Source: Microdochium bolleyi
Taxonomy: Eukaryota > Ascomycota > Sordariomycetes > Xylariales > Microdochiaceae
Length of the DNA stretch: 64,000 nt
Assembly (NCBI GenBank): GCA_001566295.1
Contig: KQ964248.1
Span: 620,001-684,000, forward strand
Reading direction: 5' to 3'
Every line of letters begins with the position of its first letter. Position 1 is the first letter of the stretch. Position numbers and translations under genes: made by a program. Positions 1-9,410 of this stretch are shown in pieces. The notes below the pieces were generated by a model. The model made no database searches, had not been told where the DNA came from, and saw nothing but the letters and a program-made list of their open reading frames with translations.

Positions 1-1
1 G

Positions 2-871
2 ACCGTCAAGCTCTGGAATCTGAATGACTATACCTGCTTGAGGACTTTCGAAGGACACTCGCACAGTGTCCTTAAGGTATCATGGCTAGGAATTCCCCCC
101 CAAGAAGAGCTCAGCAAGAAGCCGATCCTGTTCGCCAGTGCAGCCGGAGATGGGCTCGTCAAGATCTGGAACCTCAATCTCGGCGAGACCGAGTGCACGC
201 TCGACAACCACGAGGACCGCGTCTGGGCATTGGCAGTGCACCCCAAGACCAACATGGTTGTGTCCGGGAGTGCAGATTCTACTGTAACGTTCTGGAAAGA
301 CACGTCGAAGGAGACACAGGCTGCATCGACCGAGGCCGCTTTACAGCTGGTGGAGAAGGAACAGGAGCTGCAAAACCACATCCATGCGGGTTCCTACCGT
401 GAGGCTATCACTCTGGCGCTCCAACTCAACCATCCTGGCCGGCTTCTCGCCCTTTTCACCACTGTGGTCAACACAAAGACACCAGACGCTGGCAGTCTCA
501 CTGGCTTGGCTGCGGTCGATCAGGTTCTAGCAAGCTTGTCCGATGAGCAGATTTTCTTACTCCTACTGAGACTTCGCGACTGGAATACGAATGCGAGAAC
601 CGCGCCCATCGCACAACGCATCCTGTGGGCGCTTGTCAGGAGTTATCCTGCTTCCAAGTTCTCGGCATTGTCAGTCAAGGGAGCAAAGGGCCAGAAGAGC
701 CTCAAGGAGGTGCTGAACGCGCTCAAGGTGTATACCGAGAGGCACTACAAGCGGATAGAGGAGCTGGTGGACGAGAGTTTCCTGGTGGAATATACCCTGA
801 AAGAGATGGACAGCCTCGCACCGAGCGTTGGCTTGATAGACGGGGTGGACGGCGATGTTGCAATGACATAA
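2..871 (+). CDS. UTP13: U3 snoRNP / SSU processome WD40 protein Utp13, 3' part
   Basis: This is the last 289 codons of a gene whose start lies before the window. The frame opens in a WD40 blade (TVKLWNLNDYTC), followed by two more blades ending in VKIWNLNLGE and STVTFWKD. An alpha-helical C-terminal domain follows (about residues 100-270 of the visible part), with the Utp13-type stretches AGSYREAITLALQLNHP and LLLRLRDWNTNARTAPIAQR. Utp13 belongs to the UTP-B subcomplex of the small-subunit processome and works in the nucleolus on 18S rRNA maturation. The beta-propeller plus Utp13 C-terminal domain order is what identifies it, against other WD40 proteins. No intron is visible in this part. The stop is TAA, 352 bases before the next gene on the same strand. 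Confidence 0.88.
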   Translation, partial: TVKLWNLNDYTCLRTFEGHSHSVLKVSWLGIPPQEELSKKPILFASAAGDGLVKIWNLNLGETECTLDNHEDRVWALAVHPKTNMVVSGSADSTVTFWKDTSKETQAASTEAALQLVEKEQELQNHIHAGSYREAITLALQLNHPGRLLALFTTVVNTKTPDAGSLTGLAAVDQVLASLSDEQIFLLLLRLRDWNTNARTAPIAQRILWALVRSYPASKFSALSVKGAKGQKSLKEVLNALKVYTERHYKRIEELVDESFLVEYTLKEMDSLAPSVGLIDGVDGDVAMT

Positions 872-1223
872 GCAGTGATTGTGTTATAGCGTGCAAAATC
901 AAGGCAAAACTGTATATAGTGAATTGCACAGATACTCTCAACTATGCATGCTCAGCTGGTGGTCATTCGCGATGTACTCCATAGGCGTGACAAAGAGGCG
1001 TACAGTATGTATACCGTGTGCACTGTGGTCAACCTCGGATCATGACATCGACATCTCGAAAAATTGGTCCGTGATCACGAACCAGCCGAGAGCGTGGTCA
1101 GCCCTGGTACACCAGCACCAGTGCAAACGCTATTACTTTTTCACACTTCAATTAAACATAACAAGGTACCATAAGATGATTTACCAAATCTAATATATCA
1201 AGTGCACGCAGAGGGCTGTGGTG
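872..1223. other. Intergenic, UTP13 3' flank and COQ8 promoter
   Basis: This tandem gap separates two + strand genes. It is AT-richer than the genes, especially near 1130-1200 just ahead of the COQ8 start. No gene or repeat is visible. Confidence 0.6.
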
Positions 1224-3797
1224 ATGCGCTTCGCCGATATCCTCATCGACCTGGCCTCGGTGGCCCAGGCCTCCCGGGGTGTCGCCGCCCGCCACTGGGA
1301 GCTCCGGGCGCGCCAGATCGACCAGTACAGCCGGACCTCGAGCATCGTGAGGTCCCTCAGGAACCAGCAGCAGGCAGCATATCGCGAAGATGGCCGCGAG
1401 ACGGCTTCGATGGCTGGCAACAGCAACACTGCAGCCCCCGGATCTTCAGCACCATCGGCAGAAGCTACAGTACAGCCTGCGGTAGCAGCAGAGGATGCAT
1501 CAGTCAAGGTCGGCGTGTCCGAGTCTTCCTCGACACGTGAAGACCTGCTGCAACGGAAGCAGCAGCAGCATCAAGTCCAGGCAGCTCCAAGCCAGACGCA
1601 GCATTCTAATGGAGCGGCGGCCACCCTTCCGAGCTATATGCGTCACATTTCGGCGGAGCAGCAAAAGGCATACGAAAGCCTGTTCCGCAGCGGCAGCATC
1701 GCCAGTCACGGTAGTCCCATGGCAGCACCGATCCAGTCGGACCGGTCTCTCATCATGGAGCAGATCAAGAAGGCTGCTACGGAGAAGTCCAGTGTTGCTA
1801 GCAGCTGTGATGCTGAGGTCCATCCATCGACAGGCGATCCGGTGCAGCCACTGAAGGAGATCAAGTGGCAGCAGCCCATTACCGAAGCCAAGGCGCCTGA
1901 TAGCGATGCACCTGAAGACGTCAATCTGGAACTGTTCCATACTAAGAGAGGGTCCCAGCTTCTTGGAAGTCAGGGGGACTCTGATCTTCCGAGACGACCG
2001 CCTACGCCGCCACCGTCCCCTGGCTGGTTCAAGGACTTTGGGCATGGGAAGGACAAGTCAGCTCAAGATGAGCAGGCCGTTGGGCCAGTAGCGCCTACAC
2101 AATATGGAGTGACGGCCACTCAAGTACCTCTCAGTCCGGTCAAACCATCACCGGCAGCTTCACCCTTGCAGCCAGAGATATCGACGACGAAGGTGCCTGT
2201 CAGGGAAGCTACGCCAATACCAGCAGCTTCACCTAAAGCAGCTACACAGTCCGAAGACAAAGACACGCTAGCAAAACACCAAAGTAGCCCTGCGACTTCA
2301 CGGGCAGAAAACTCCGATGCTCACGAGACTCAATCCCAGACTGTCGAGGAGCACACAAATCTGGTAAAGGACATTCTGGTAGAGTCCGGCGCAAGCGCCA
2401 CTACGAAACCAGATGCAGCCGCGCCTATCTCACAGCCAGAAGCCGGGAGTCCGCGGTCTGCTCATGCACTGAGAGAATCGAAGGTGCCGGCCAACCGCTT
2501 CAGTCGGATATGGAATTACGGCGGGCTTGCTGCCGGCATGCTGGGCGGCGCTATAACGGAGAGCTTCAGCAGGGGCTTTGGCGGCGGTGGTTCTGGCTCC
2601 GTCATGCTCAGCGCTGGCAATATGGAGAGGCTGGTGTCTAAGCTGTCGAGGATGCGCGGCGCCGCGTTGAAGCTGGGCCAGATGATGAGCTTTCAGGACA
2701 CAAAGATGCTTCCGGCGCCTATACAGGAGGTACTTCAGCGCGTCCAGGACCGTGCCGACTACATGCCTTCGTGGCAGCGTGATCGCGTCCTGACGGCAAG
2801 TCTCGGGCCAGAATGGCGTGATCTCTTCGACGAGTTCAGCGAGACACCCATCGCCGCAGCATCTATCGGGCAGGTCCATGTTGGCACACTGAAGTCTACA
2901 GGAGAGAAGGTTGCCATCAAGATCCAGTTCCCCGGTGTGGCGGACTCAATCACCAGCGATCTCGATAACCTGTCCATGCTGCTGACCGCGTCAAGCCTAC
3001 TGCCAAAAGGCCTATACCTGAACAAAACTATCGACAACATGCGCACCGAGCTGGGCTGGGAGTGCGACTATGAGCGCGAGGCCGAGTGCGCCTCCCGCTA
3101 CCGCTCACTTCTCGCCGACGAGCCCGATGTCTTCGTCGTGCCCAAGATGTACCCCGAAGCATGCGGCAAACACGTGCTGACGATGGAGTTCATGCACGGC
3201 GTCGGTGTGACGCGGGTCACCTCCTTCACCCAGGAGCAGCGCGACTGGATCGGCACGCAGATCCTACGCCTCTGCCTGCGCGAGCTCACAGAGTTCCGCT
3301 TCATGCAGACGGACCCCAACTGGACCAACTTCCAGTACAACGCGGCCACTAACAAGCTCGAGCTGCTCGACTTTGGCGCCTCCCGCGAGTTCCCGCTCGA
3401 GTTTGTCGATCAGTACGTCAACCTCCTCGCCGCGGCCGCGCGGTCCGACCGGCAGCGCGTCAAAGAGCTGTCTGAGTCGCTCGGCTACCTCACCGGCCAC
3501 GAGAGCAAGACCATGCTCGACGCACACATCGCATCCGTGCTCACCCTCGCCGAGCCGTTCCTGGGTACTGCTCCGGAAGTGTACGACTTCCACGACCAGA
3601 CCATCACCGAGCGCGTCAAGGGCCTGATCCCCGTAATGATCAACGAGCGCCTCGCGCCGCCGCCGGAGGAGACGTATAGTCTGCACCGCAAGCTCAGCGG
3701 TGCGTTCCTCCTGTGCGCGCGGCTCGGCAGCCGCGTGGCGTGCCGCGAGCTGTTTGACGAGGCTATCAAGCGTGCGCCATTCCCGGTGGAGAGGTAG
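1224..3797 (+). CDS. COQ8: Mitochondrial ABC1/COQ8 atypical kinase for coenzyme Q synthesis
   Basis: This single-exon gene encodes 857 residues. The start is the first ATG (1224) after an in-frame stop at 1191; two GTG codons lie just before it. COQ8 is the matrix-facing, membrane-associated atypical kinase/ATPase that supports the coenzyme Q biosynthetic complex. The UbiB/ADCK features are all visible: the KxGQ motif as KLGQMMSF (K about 483), the alanine-rich loop AAASIGQVH (about 543), the ATP-site lysine in VAIKIQFPGV (about 563), the catalytic-loop sequence TDPNWTNF (about 697) and LLDFGASREF (about 714). The N-terminus (RFADILIDLASVAQASRG, then an arginine-rich stretch) fits the fungal family. 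Residues about 60-420 are low-complexity, rich in Ser, Pro, Ala and Gln, and carry no recognised domain. This makes the protein far longer than yeast Coq8; such insertions are common in filamentous fungi. Confidence 0.9.
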   Translation: MRFADILIDLASVAQASRGVAARHWELRARQIDQYSRTSSIVRSLRNQQQAAYREDGRETASMAGNSNTAAPGSSAPSAEATVQPAVAAEDASVKVGVSESSSTREDLLQRKQQQHQVQAAPSQTQHSNGAAATLPSYMRHISAEQQKAYESLFRSGSIASHGSPMAAPIQSDRSLIMEQIKKAATEKSSVASSCDAEVHPSTGDPVQPLKEIKWQQPITEAKAPDSDAPEDVNLELFHTKRGSQLLGSQGDSDLPRRPPTPPPSPGWFKDFGHGKDKSAQDEQAVGPVAPTQYGVTATQVPLSPVKPSPAASPLQPEISTTKVPVREATPIPAASPKAATQSEDKDTLAKHQSSPATSRAENSDAHETQSQTVEEHTNLVKDILVESGASATTKPDAAAPISQPEAGSPRSAHALRESKVPANRFSRIWNYGGLAAGMLGGAITESFSRGFGGGGSGSVMLSAGNMERLVSKLSRMRGAALKLGQMMSFQDTKMLPAPIQEVLQRVQDRADYMPSWQRDRVLTASLGPEWRDLFDEFSETPIAAASIGQVHVGTLKSTGEKVAIKIQFPGVADSITSDLDNLSMLLTASSLLPKGLYLNKTIDNMRTELGWECDYEREAECASRYRSLLADEPDVFVVPKMYPEACGKHVLTMEFMHGVGVTRVTSFTQEQRDWIGTQILRLCLRELTEFRFMQTDPNWTNFQYNAATNKLELLDFGASREFPLEFVDQYVNLLAAAARSDRQRVKELSESLGYLTGHESKTMLDAHIASVLTLAEPFLGTAPEVYDFHDQTITERVKGLIPVMINERLAPPPEETYSLHRKLSGAFLLCARLGSRVACRELFDEAIKRAPFPVER

Positions 3798-4122
3798 GGG
3801 AAGCAAAGATTGTGTGGCTTGCTTGCGACGAATCGTGTGTGTATAGTGTAGTCGACGATTCGTTCATCGTTGGCCAGCACGATGCGGATAAAGAATGTAG
3901 CGAGACTTGTTGTATCATAGACGTTTCAATTATCTGCCATGTAATCGTATGTAGCAAGTACAATAGACAAATACGCCAGCCTGGGCGAATCGCCATCGAC
4001 AGTCACACTAACACTGTTAAGTGAGATACTGCGTACGAAAGGGCATGTACACATTTATGCACAAGTCGTAGGCAGACAGGATGGGTATTTCGTAACTAGG
4101 CACACAAAATGGTAATGACAGT
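3798..4122. other. Convergent 3' intergenic region (COQ8 / RRP36)
   Basis: This is the gap between two converging genes, so it should hold both 3' UTRs and their polyadenylation signals. It is fairly AT-rich. Nothing else is recognised. Confidence 0.55.
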
Positions 4123-5187
4123 TCACGTCGTCGTCCGCCGAGCCCAGGGCATATCCCTCCTCTCCTTGGCGACGACCTTCTTGCGCTTGCGCTCGATGGC
4201 CTTGTCGACCTGGCCCTTCTTCATGCCGGCGAAGCGGTCCACGAGGACCTGCTTCTTCTGCTCCGCCTTCTTCAGGTAGAACGGCGTCTTGCCCTGCTTC
4301 ACCAGCTCCTTCTCCTTCTTCCGGTGCTCGTCGAGCAGCTCCCGATGCTTGTCCTTAGCCGCCTGCGACGCCTTGCGCGACTCGATCGATGCGATCTCGC
4401 GTTTTAGATTCTCGCGCTCGTGCTCGGACAGTATTGGAGCGTCCTTGAGTTTCTTGTTCCTCTTGGTCGCCCCTGGCTTCGCGGCTGCCGTGGCGTCACG
4501 GAGCGTGCGCTTCATGACGGCGAGCTCGTCGTCGCGGTACGAGTCGAGGAACCCGTACGCTCTCCGGAAGCGGTCGCTGTCCACCTCGCCCGCGGTCGGG
4601 TCGAACCGCGGATCGCGCGCCTTGACAATCGTCTGGGGGATGACCTCGCGCTTGCGAGTCACTGCGCGCTTGCTGGTCTGCTCGGTCGGGGCGTGCTTGT
4701 GTGCTCTAGAGGGGATGGGAGCCCGGCGGTTCTTGGAGGGGTCATCTTTCGTGCGGCGGCCGTCTGCCGAGTCTTCCGAGTCGCTGTCGTCATTTGATGG
4801 CTCGTCCTTCGCGCCCCCCTTCTTCTTGCGTGTGCTGGGCAGCGAGGCCTGGGCTTTGGCGAGGGCGCCGAAAGAGACCCGAGCTGCTGCCAGGGATGGC
4901 CCTGCGTCTGACTCGTCTTCTGAAGCCTCGTTGTCGTCGTCATCGTCTCCTTCGTCATCCTCGTCTTGGCTGCCTATGTCGTCGGATTCTGATCCGGACT
5001 GGGCCTGTCTGTGCTTGGACTTCTTTGAGGATGACATCTCCATTGGCGCTTCATCGTCGCTGGCACCGTCGGACTGCGAGTCGTCGTAGAATTGTTCTGG
5101 TTCTGGTTCCTCCTTCCTCGCGCGCACTCGCCTATTGAGGGTGCCCCCCAAGGGTGCTTTCCGCTTTCCCGGGTTTGTTCTCTGCAT
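4123..5187 (-). CDS. RRP36: rRNA biogenesis protein Rrp36
   Basis: This is a 354-residue single-exon gene. The start is ATG at 5187 (MQRTNPGKRK); the frame stays open a little further upstream, but only with a TTG. Rrp36 is a nucleolar factor of the 90S pre-ribosome needed for early cleavages of pre-rRNA. The first ~185 residues are acidic/serine-rich and disordered, with a run of Asp and Glu around residues 60-90. The conserved domain starts about residue 190 with RDPRFDPTAGEVDSDRF, then RRAYGFLDSYRDDE, a long charged helix, and the typical C-terminus KTPFYLKKAEQKK .. RRDMPWARR. The domain order and these signatures are characteristic of the family. It is divergently transcribed from the next gene across 292 bases. 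Confidence 0.9.
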   Translation of the reverse strand: MQRTNPGKRKAPLGGTLNRRVRARKEEPEPEQFYDDSQSDGASDDEAPMEMSSSKKSKHRQAQSGSESDDIGSQDEDDEGDDDDDNEASEDESDAGPSLAAARVSFGALAKAQASLPSTRKKKGGAKDEPSNDDSDSEDSADGRRTKDDPSKNRRAPIPSRAHKHAPTEQTSKRAVTRKREVIPQTIVKARDPRFDPTAGEVDSDRFRRAYGFLDSYRDDELAVMKRTLRDATAAAKPGATKRNKKLKDAPILSEHERENLKREIASIESRKASQAAKDKHRELLDEHRKKEKELVKQGKTPFYLKKAEQKKQVLVDRFAGMKKGQVDKAIERKRKKVVAKERRDMPWARRTTT

Positions 5188-5479
5188 CTTGTCGCTGTGG
5201 TTGGCCTCGTCCGGGGCGTCGTGGTGCAAGAGGGAGTCTGGACGCCGGAGTTCCAGTGAGGCAGCATCACCAAAAAGTTGTTATCGCGGACATCAGACCC
5301 ATGCGATAAGCGTCGGACCCCTGTCAGGCTTGTCCAGGCCCCGCCAGATTCCAGGAACCACGAAAGTGGGACCCACTTGCCCTTGCCTCTGAAGCGCTTG
5401 TAACTTGGTGAACGACTTGATCGCATCTTGCGCTCCTGGTGTTTGGGTCCGAGTCTTCGTGCCGACCACCTTTGAGCTC
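5188..5479. promoter_or_regulatory. Shared divergent promoter, RRP36 / HAD phosphatase-like gene
   Basis: The two start codons lie 292 bases apart and point away from each other, so this stretch must serve both genes. No specific binding site could be assigned. Confidence 0.5.
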
Positions 5480-6655
5480 ATGTCTGGCTCTGCGCGATCG
5501 ATTCGCCCGTCTCTGAGGAACCTCGCAAGGTCCCTACATTCAGCGAGAACTCCCAATTCCCTACCGTACAACTCCGGGCGCATACCTTCCGTGCCCACCC
5601 CTCCCCTGCGGACAGCATTGCGACGAGGCGATCCCGGCAGCACAAAGCCCCGGACCACACCAAGACGTCCTGGCAACGACGAAGGCAAGTCAAAAGTCTC
5701 ACAGGAGACGAAAAGACACCAGAGCAGAGTCAGCGGCAACGAGCCTCCAAGCACAACCGAGATGAACTTCGCCCGCACGCACCCCACCCGGCCGAACCCA
5801 CAGGCGCCGTGGGAATGGAGTCGACAACCACATGCCAAATCCGCAGCTAGGCACACGCCTGTGCCGAATCCGATCATACCAGTAGCACCAGATTCTTCGG
5901 TGATCTCCTCCGAGATCAAGACAAAGAAGAAGGCCAAGGAGGATCGGCCGCGGACGTCACCGTCAGAAGATTCTGGCGGGATTCCCGATCCGACACCAGC
6001 ATATATGCAGCTCGCGGCCTTACCTCCTCTGGCTCTCAACGAGCCACGGAAATTGCTTGTGGTCATCGACCTGAACGGCACTCTATTGCATCGACCTAAC
6101 AGGAAACAGCCGAGCAAGTTCGTCGAGCGCCCCCACGCGCGCCAGTTCCTCGCATACTGCATCGACGTCTTCCACGTCGTCATCTGGTCCTCCGCGAAGC
6201 AGGCCAACGTGGCCAGCATGTGCAACCAGCTACTGACGCCGTCGCAGCGGAAGAAGGTCGTCGCGATATGGGCCAGGGACAAGTTCGGCCTGACGGCAGC
6301 AGATTTCGTCGCGAGGACGCAGTGCTACAAGCGCCTGCACGTGCTGTGGGCTGATCCCATCGTGGCCGCGAGCCATCCCGATGCCGCTAGCCGAGGAGTC
6401 ACATGGAGCCAGCAGGACACTGTGCTCATTGACGATTCGATGGAGAAGGCGCGGAGCGAGCCGCACAACCTGATCGAGATTCCCGAGTTCAGCAGCGAGA
6501 ATGCCGAGGTGGCCGACATCCTGCCACAGGTGCACGACTACATCAACGAGTGCGCGAGCCAGGCAAATGTCAGCAGCTTCATCCGGGAGAGACCGTTCAA
6601 GGCCCATGCAACGTCACAGCTGCAGCTCGGCATACTCCAGCAGCTCGAGAGCTGA
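5480..6655 (+). CDS. NIF/FCP1-like HAD-superfamily protein (nuclear LIM interactor-interacting factor type)
   Basis: This is a 391-residue single exon; the start is the first ATG, at 5480 (the frame is open slightly upstream without another ATG). Residues 1-185 are basic, rich in Arg, Pro and Ser, and probably disordered. The FCP1/NIF-like HAD domain occupies about residues 190-360: KLLVVIDLNGTLLHRP (motif I, D197), HVVIWSSAKQANV (motif II region, W-S-S), and VLIDDSMEKA (motif III/IV acidic pair, D318-D319). Motif I is DLNGT rather than the usual DxDGT, so the second aspartate (general acid/base) is Asn199. The family normally acts on phosphoserine in RNA polymerase II tails or related substrates. 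With this substitution, phosphatase activity should not be assumed, although related fungal and plant NIF-like proteins also carry Asn here. The substrate is unknown. Confidence 0.75.
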   Translation: MSGSARSIRPSLRNLARSLHSARTPNSLPYNSGRIPSVPTPPLRTALRRGDPGSTKPRTTPRRPGNDEGKSKVSQETKRHQSRVSGNEPPSTTEMNFARTHPTRPNPQAPWEWSRQPHAKSAARHTPVPNPIIPVAPDSSVISSEIKTKKKAKEDRPRTSPSEDSGGIPDPTPAYMQLAALPPLALNEPRKLLVVIDLNGTLLHRPNRKQPSKFVERPHARQFLAYCIDVFHVVIWSSAKQANVASMCNQLLTPSQRKKVVAIWARDKFGLTAADFVARTQCYKRLHVLWADPIVAASHPDAASRGVTWSQQDTVLIDDSMEKARSEPHNLIEIPEFSSENAEVADILPQVHDYINECASQANVSSFIRERPFKAHATSQLQLGILQQLES

Positions 6656-7404
6656 GATTGTAGTAATGTTTGTGGGCGAACACTTTTTGGTGGACAGCAC
6701 GATGTCCTGTCGATCTTCAAGGCGCCTCGTGGCTGTACTGAGCGTGCCAGTGCAGAACTGTTGACAGTCACTAAGACATTGAAGCTCAAAGTACCATTTT
6801 TCTCGAACAATCGGAACGCGGGTGCCCTGGCTTTCCGGTCAGCACCCGTACCGTCGGGACATTTGACACGGCCGTGATCAGTTGCCATCACAGGCTGCAC
6901 ATCACATCGTGGACAGAATGTAGGAAGTGGGCAATTGGACGTGACAGCAGGAAACTTGTACGCCAAGCACAGAGCGATCTTCTTCCTGGCTGATCCATCC
7001 AAGACGCCGACTCGGGTCCTTGGAAGGGAGAGCTGATCGCACGAAGGATTTCAGTGCCTGCCACTGGAGCCGCAGAGAAGCGAATACAACAGAAAGGTCA
7101 ATGTACCATGGTATTTCTATGTCAGGTCGTAAGTAGTCTAGATCTAGCAAGGCGGCCTCTCTACGGCGGCAAGGCCGTGATCTCCACAGAGGAGTTCGGG
7201 AACAAAAGTGCACTACTGCATTGGCAGTGCACTTATGCCTTCAACTGGCCGTACCTGCGGAACTGCGCTTTCCCCTCTGGGACCTGTGGACGAACGAAAG
7301 CTGGCCGGAAAATCCAGCCCCAAACTGTACCGGGCTTCTTCTTTATAGCTTGTAGACTCCAGAAGTCCATGAGTTCCAGAAGTGTAGAGGCCATCCAGCC
7401 TCGC
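6656..7404. other. Convergent intergenic region
   Basis: The gap between the HAD-like gene (+) and the mitochondrial carrier (-). Open frames here are short and have no family features. I see no RNA gene or repeat. Confidence 0.5.
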
Positions 7405-8381
7405 TCACTGCCCGGTGAAAAACTTCAACATCTTCAACGCCTGCTCGTTAGCAGTGAACAGGATCCCGCCCGCCAGCACCGTCCGCCCCAGCCTCATCAC
7501 CGTGCCCCTCCACAACCCTCGCACCCCGTCCTCCGCGAGGATCGCCCGGAATACCTCCATCGTTCCCACCTGCTTGGCCTGCTGCGCCATCGTCTTGACC
7601 GTGTCGAACGGCTGCGTGGCCAGCGTCGTGACCGTCCCGGCCACCGCGCCGTTGGCGAAGCTGACGGCCAGGCTGTCGACGTTGATCCCGCGCCGACGCT
7701 CCCAGTCCTTTATCGTGCTGTAGCTGCCGAGCCGGAAGCCCGTCGTCCCGATTTGCTTCAATGTGGTCTGAGGAGCACGTCGAAGGAAGTTGATGAGCTG
7801 TTGCACCTCGTCGTTTTCCATGAATGTTCCAGAGCGGGCGTGGGAGTACTTACAGTGACATATCCCCTCCACAGCGCCCCCAGAATCCCCTGCTCTCTCG
7901 TCAACGTCCTCACACAGTCCACCGCGCCCTTGAACCGCCGAGTCGTCTTCGCATCGTCGATAAGCGCAGTCTTGATCCGCTCACTCGGCGTCACCACGAC
8001 CGTGCTCGACACCACACCGGCCGCCATGCCCGACAGGATGCTGCCCCCCGCGCCCAGCGTGCCCGTCTCCTGGTCCTCAAACGCCGCGCGGATCGTGTCG
8101 AACGCGAGGAACCGCACGGCGTCCTTGCCCACAGACCCGACGATCATGGTCGAGCAGCCCTTGTACAGCGCGCGAGGCCCTTCGTCGCGCGCGACGCGCA
8201 GCACAATGGCGAACGGGTTCCGCGTCGCGTAGCCGGGCCGCCGGTCGTGGCCGTACAGCTGCACCCGCGTCTTGGCGAACTCGAAGGGGTACGTGCTCGC
8301 CGCCTCGACGCCGCCCGCGATGCCGCCCGCGCAGAGCGACATGAGCGGCGACGTCGACGCGTTGGAGCCGCCGCCGACCAT
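7405..8381 (-). CDS. CTP1: Mitochondrial tricarboxylate (citrate)-type carrier
   Basis: Two exons: 7854-8381 and 7405-7767. The intron is 7768-7853 (86 bp, donor GTAAGT, acceptor CTCCTCAG); joining them restores GYVT-TTLKQIGTTGFRLGSYS. The 296-residue product has the three tandem carrier repeats. Each shows a PX[DE]XX[KR]-type signature: YPFEFAKTRVQ (about residue 31), TPSERIKTALIDD (about 133) and QPFDTVKTMAQQ (about 227). The second signature followed by Ile-Asp-Asp and the short ~296-residue length point to the citrate/tricarboxylate branch (Ctp1), which exchanges citrate for malate or another tricarboxylate across the inner mitochondrial membrane. Substrate assignment is by resemblance, so it could be a close paralogue. 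The start ATG at 8381 gives a short N-terminus without a cleaved presequence, which is normal for carriers. Confidence 0.85.
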
Positions 8382-9410
8382 TTTGCGCGCGTATGTGTGT
8401 GCGTGCGTGCGTTTATATGCGTGTTCTGGAGGTCTTTCAGAGGTCTGGTATCTTTGTCGCGAGATCTTTGTCCGAGCTCGGATCTGAGGTGGCCGAACTT
8501 TTTTCCCCTTCTTCCTTTCCGTCCTTCTCGTTCAGTGAAACCTACTGCTTCTGCTGCCCCAGATCGTCTGTCGTTTCCCGATCCGTCCACCGAATGTCGC
8601 GGCGCACAGCTGCCACGCCTCCCAGGGACTTATACTGTGAAGCGATGTACCAGCGGTGGCTACTACGCCGAGTGTGCCACGAAAGCCGAAGAAGCGCACA
8701 ATGATATCGAAAGGTCCTCCGCCGTGTCGCCCAGCTCCCAGAAGGGATCGTGGCCGTTCTATGCGTGCCGAAAAGTCTTGGTGGAGTCCTAGCTCACTCG
8801 ATGCCGGGAGTGCGAACAAGGCGACGCCTCGGCTCTGGATATCCGGACTCGGCCTGTAATTATGTCTTCGGATGCACACTTTTTTTTGACCAGTCTCGAG
8901 GTGCCGGTCACAACGACAACCAAAATATTCTCAATGCTTCGAATTTCAAAGAGTATATCGGGTCGTGAATCGAGAGCGTTTGTGCACAGTGAGTGCCAGG
9001 GGCCGTTGTCGAAGGGAAGAGACAAGGAAGACAAGACGAAGCTGCACCATTATAGCCTCGGATATCGTCGCTTCAAGTGAGGTCCCCTGACGGCACATCC
9101 AGCGAATGACGTTGTGGGGGCGCAATTGCTCCAGTGCACTAAGGATTGTGGGGAACATGACCACTTAAGGTACTTCAGGTAGTCATTGGAAGCGACCATT
9201 AACTTCACACAATGAGCTGCAGACTAACATGCAGGGTTCTGAAATCATGGTGATGCGCCAATTTGTAAGTTCAAGATTATGTTGAGACATCAACCTATTG
9301 CGCTGTCACTACAATTAGTACAAGGCCGACCTGGGAAGCGCCCGAAGAAAAAGCCAGACCAACTCCTGCGCATTGTGCAACGATGAGACAGACCGCCAAA
9401 AAGTGAGCAA
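8382..9410. other. Intergenic, carrier promoter and CASTOR-like gene 3' flank
   Basis: About 1 kb between two - strand genes. Directly upstream of the carrier start lies an alternating purine/pyrimidine stretch (8389-8425, mostly GT/GC steps), then a pyrimidine-rich leader around 8500-8535 on the + strand. There is a run of T at 8880-8887. No gene is supported. Confidence 0.5.

Noticed and set aside
5293..6282. A 329-codon frame opposite the HAD-like gene
   Set aside because: It overlaps the conserved HAD motifs of the sense gene and has no features of its own.
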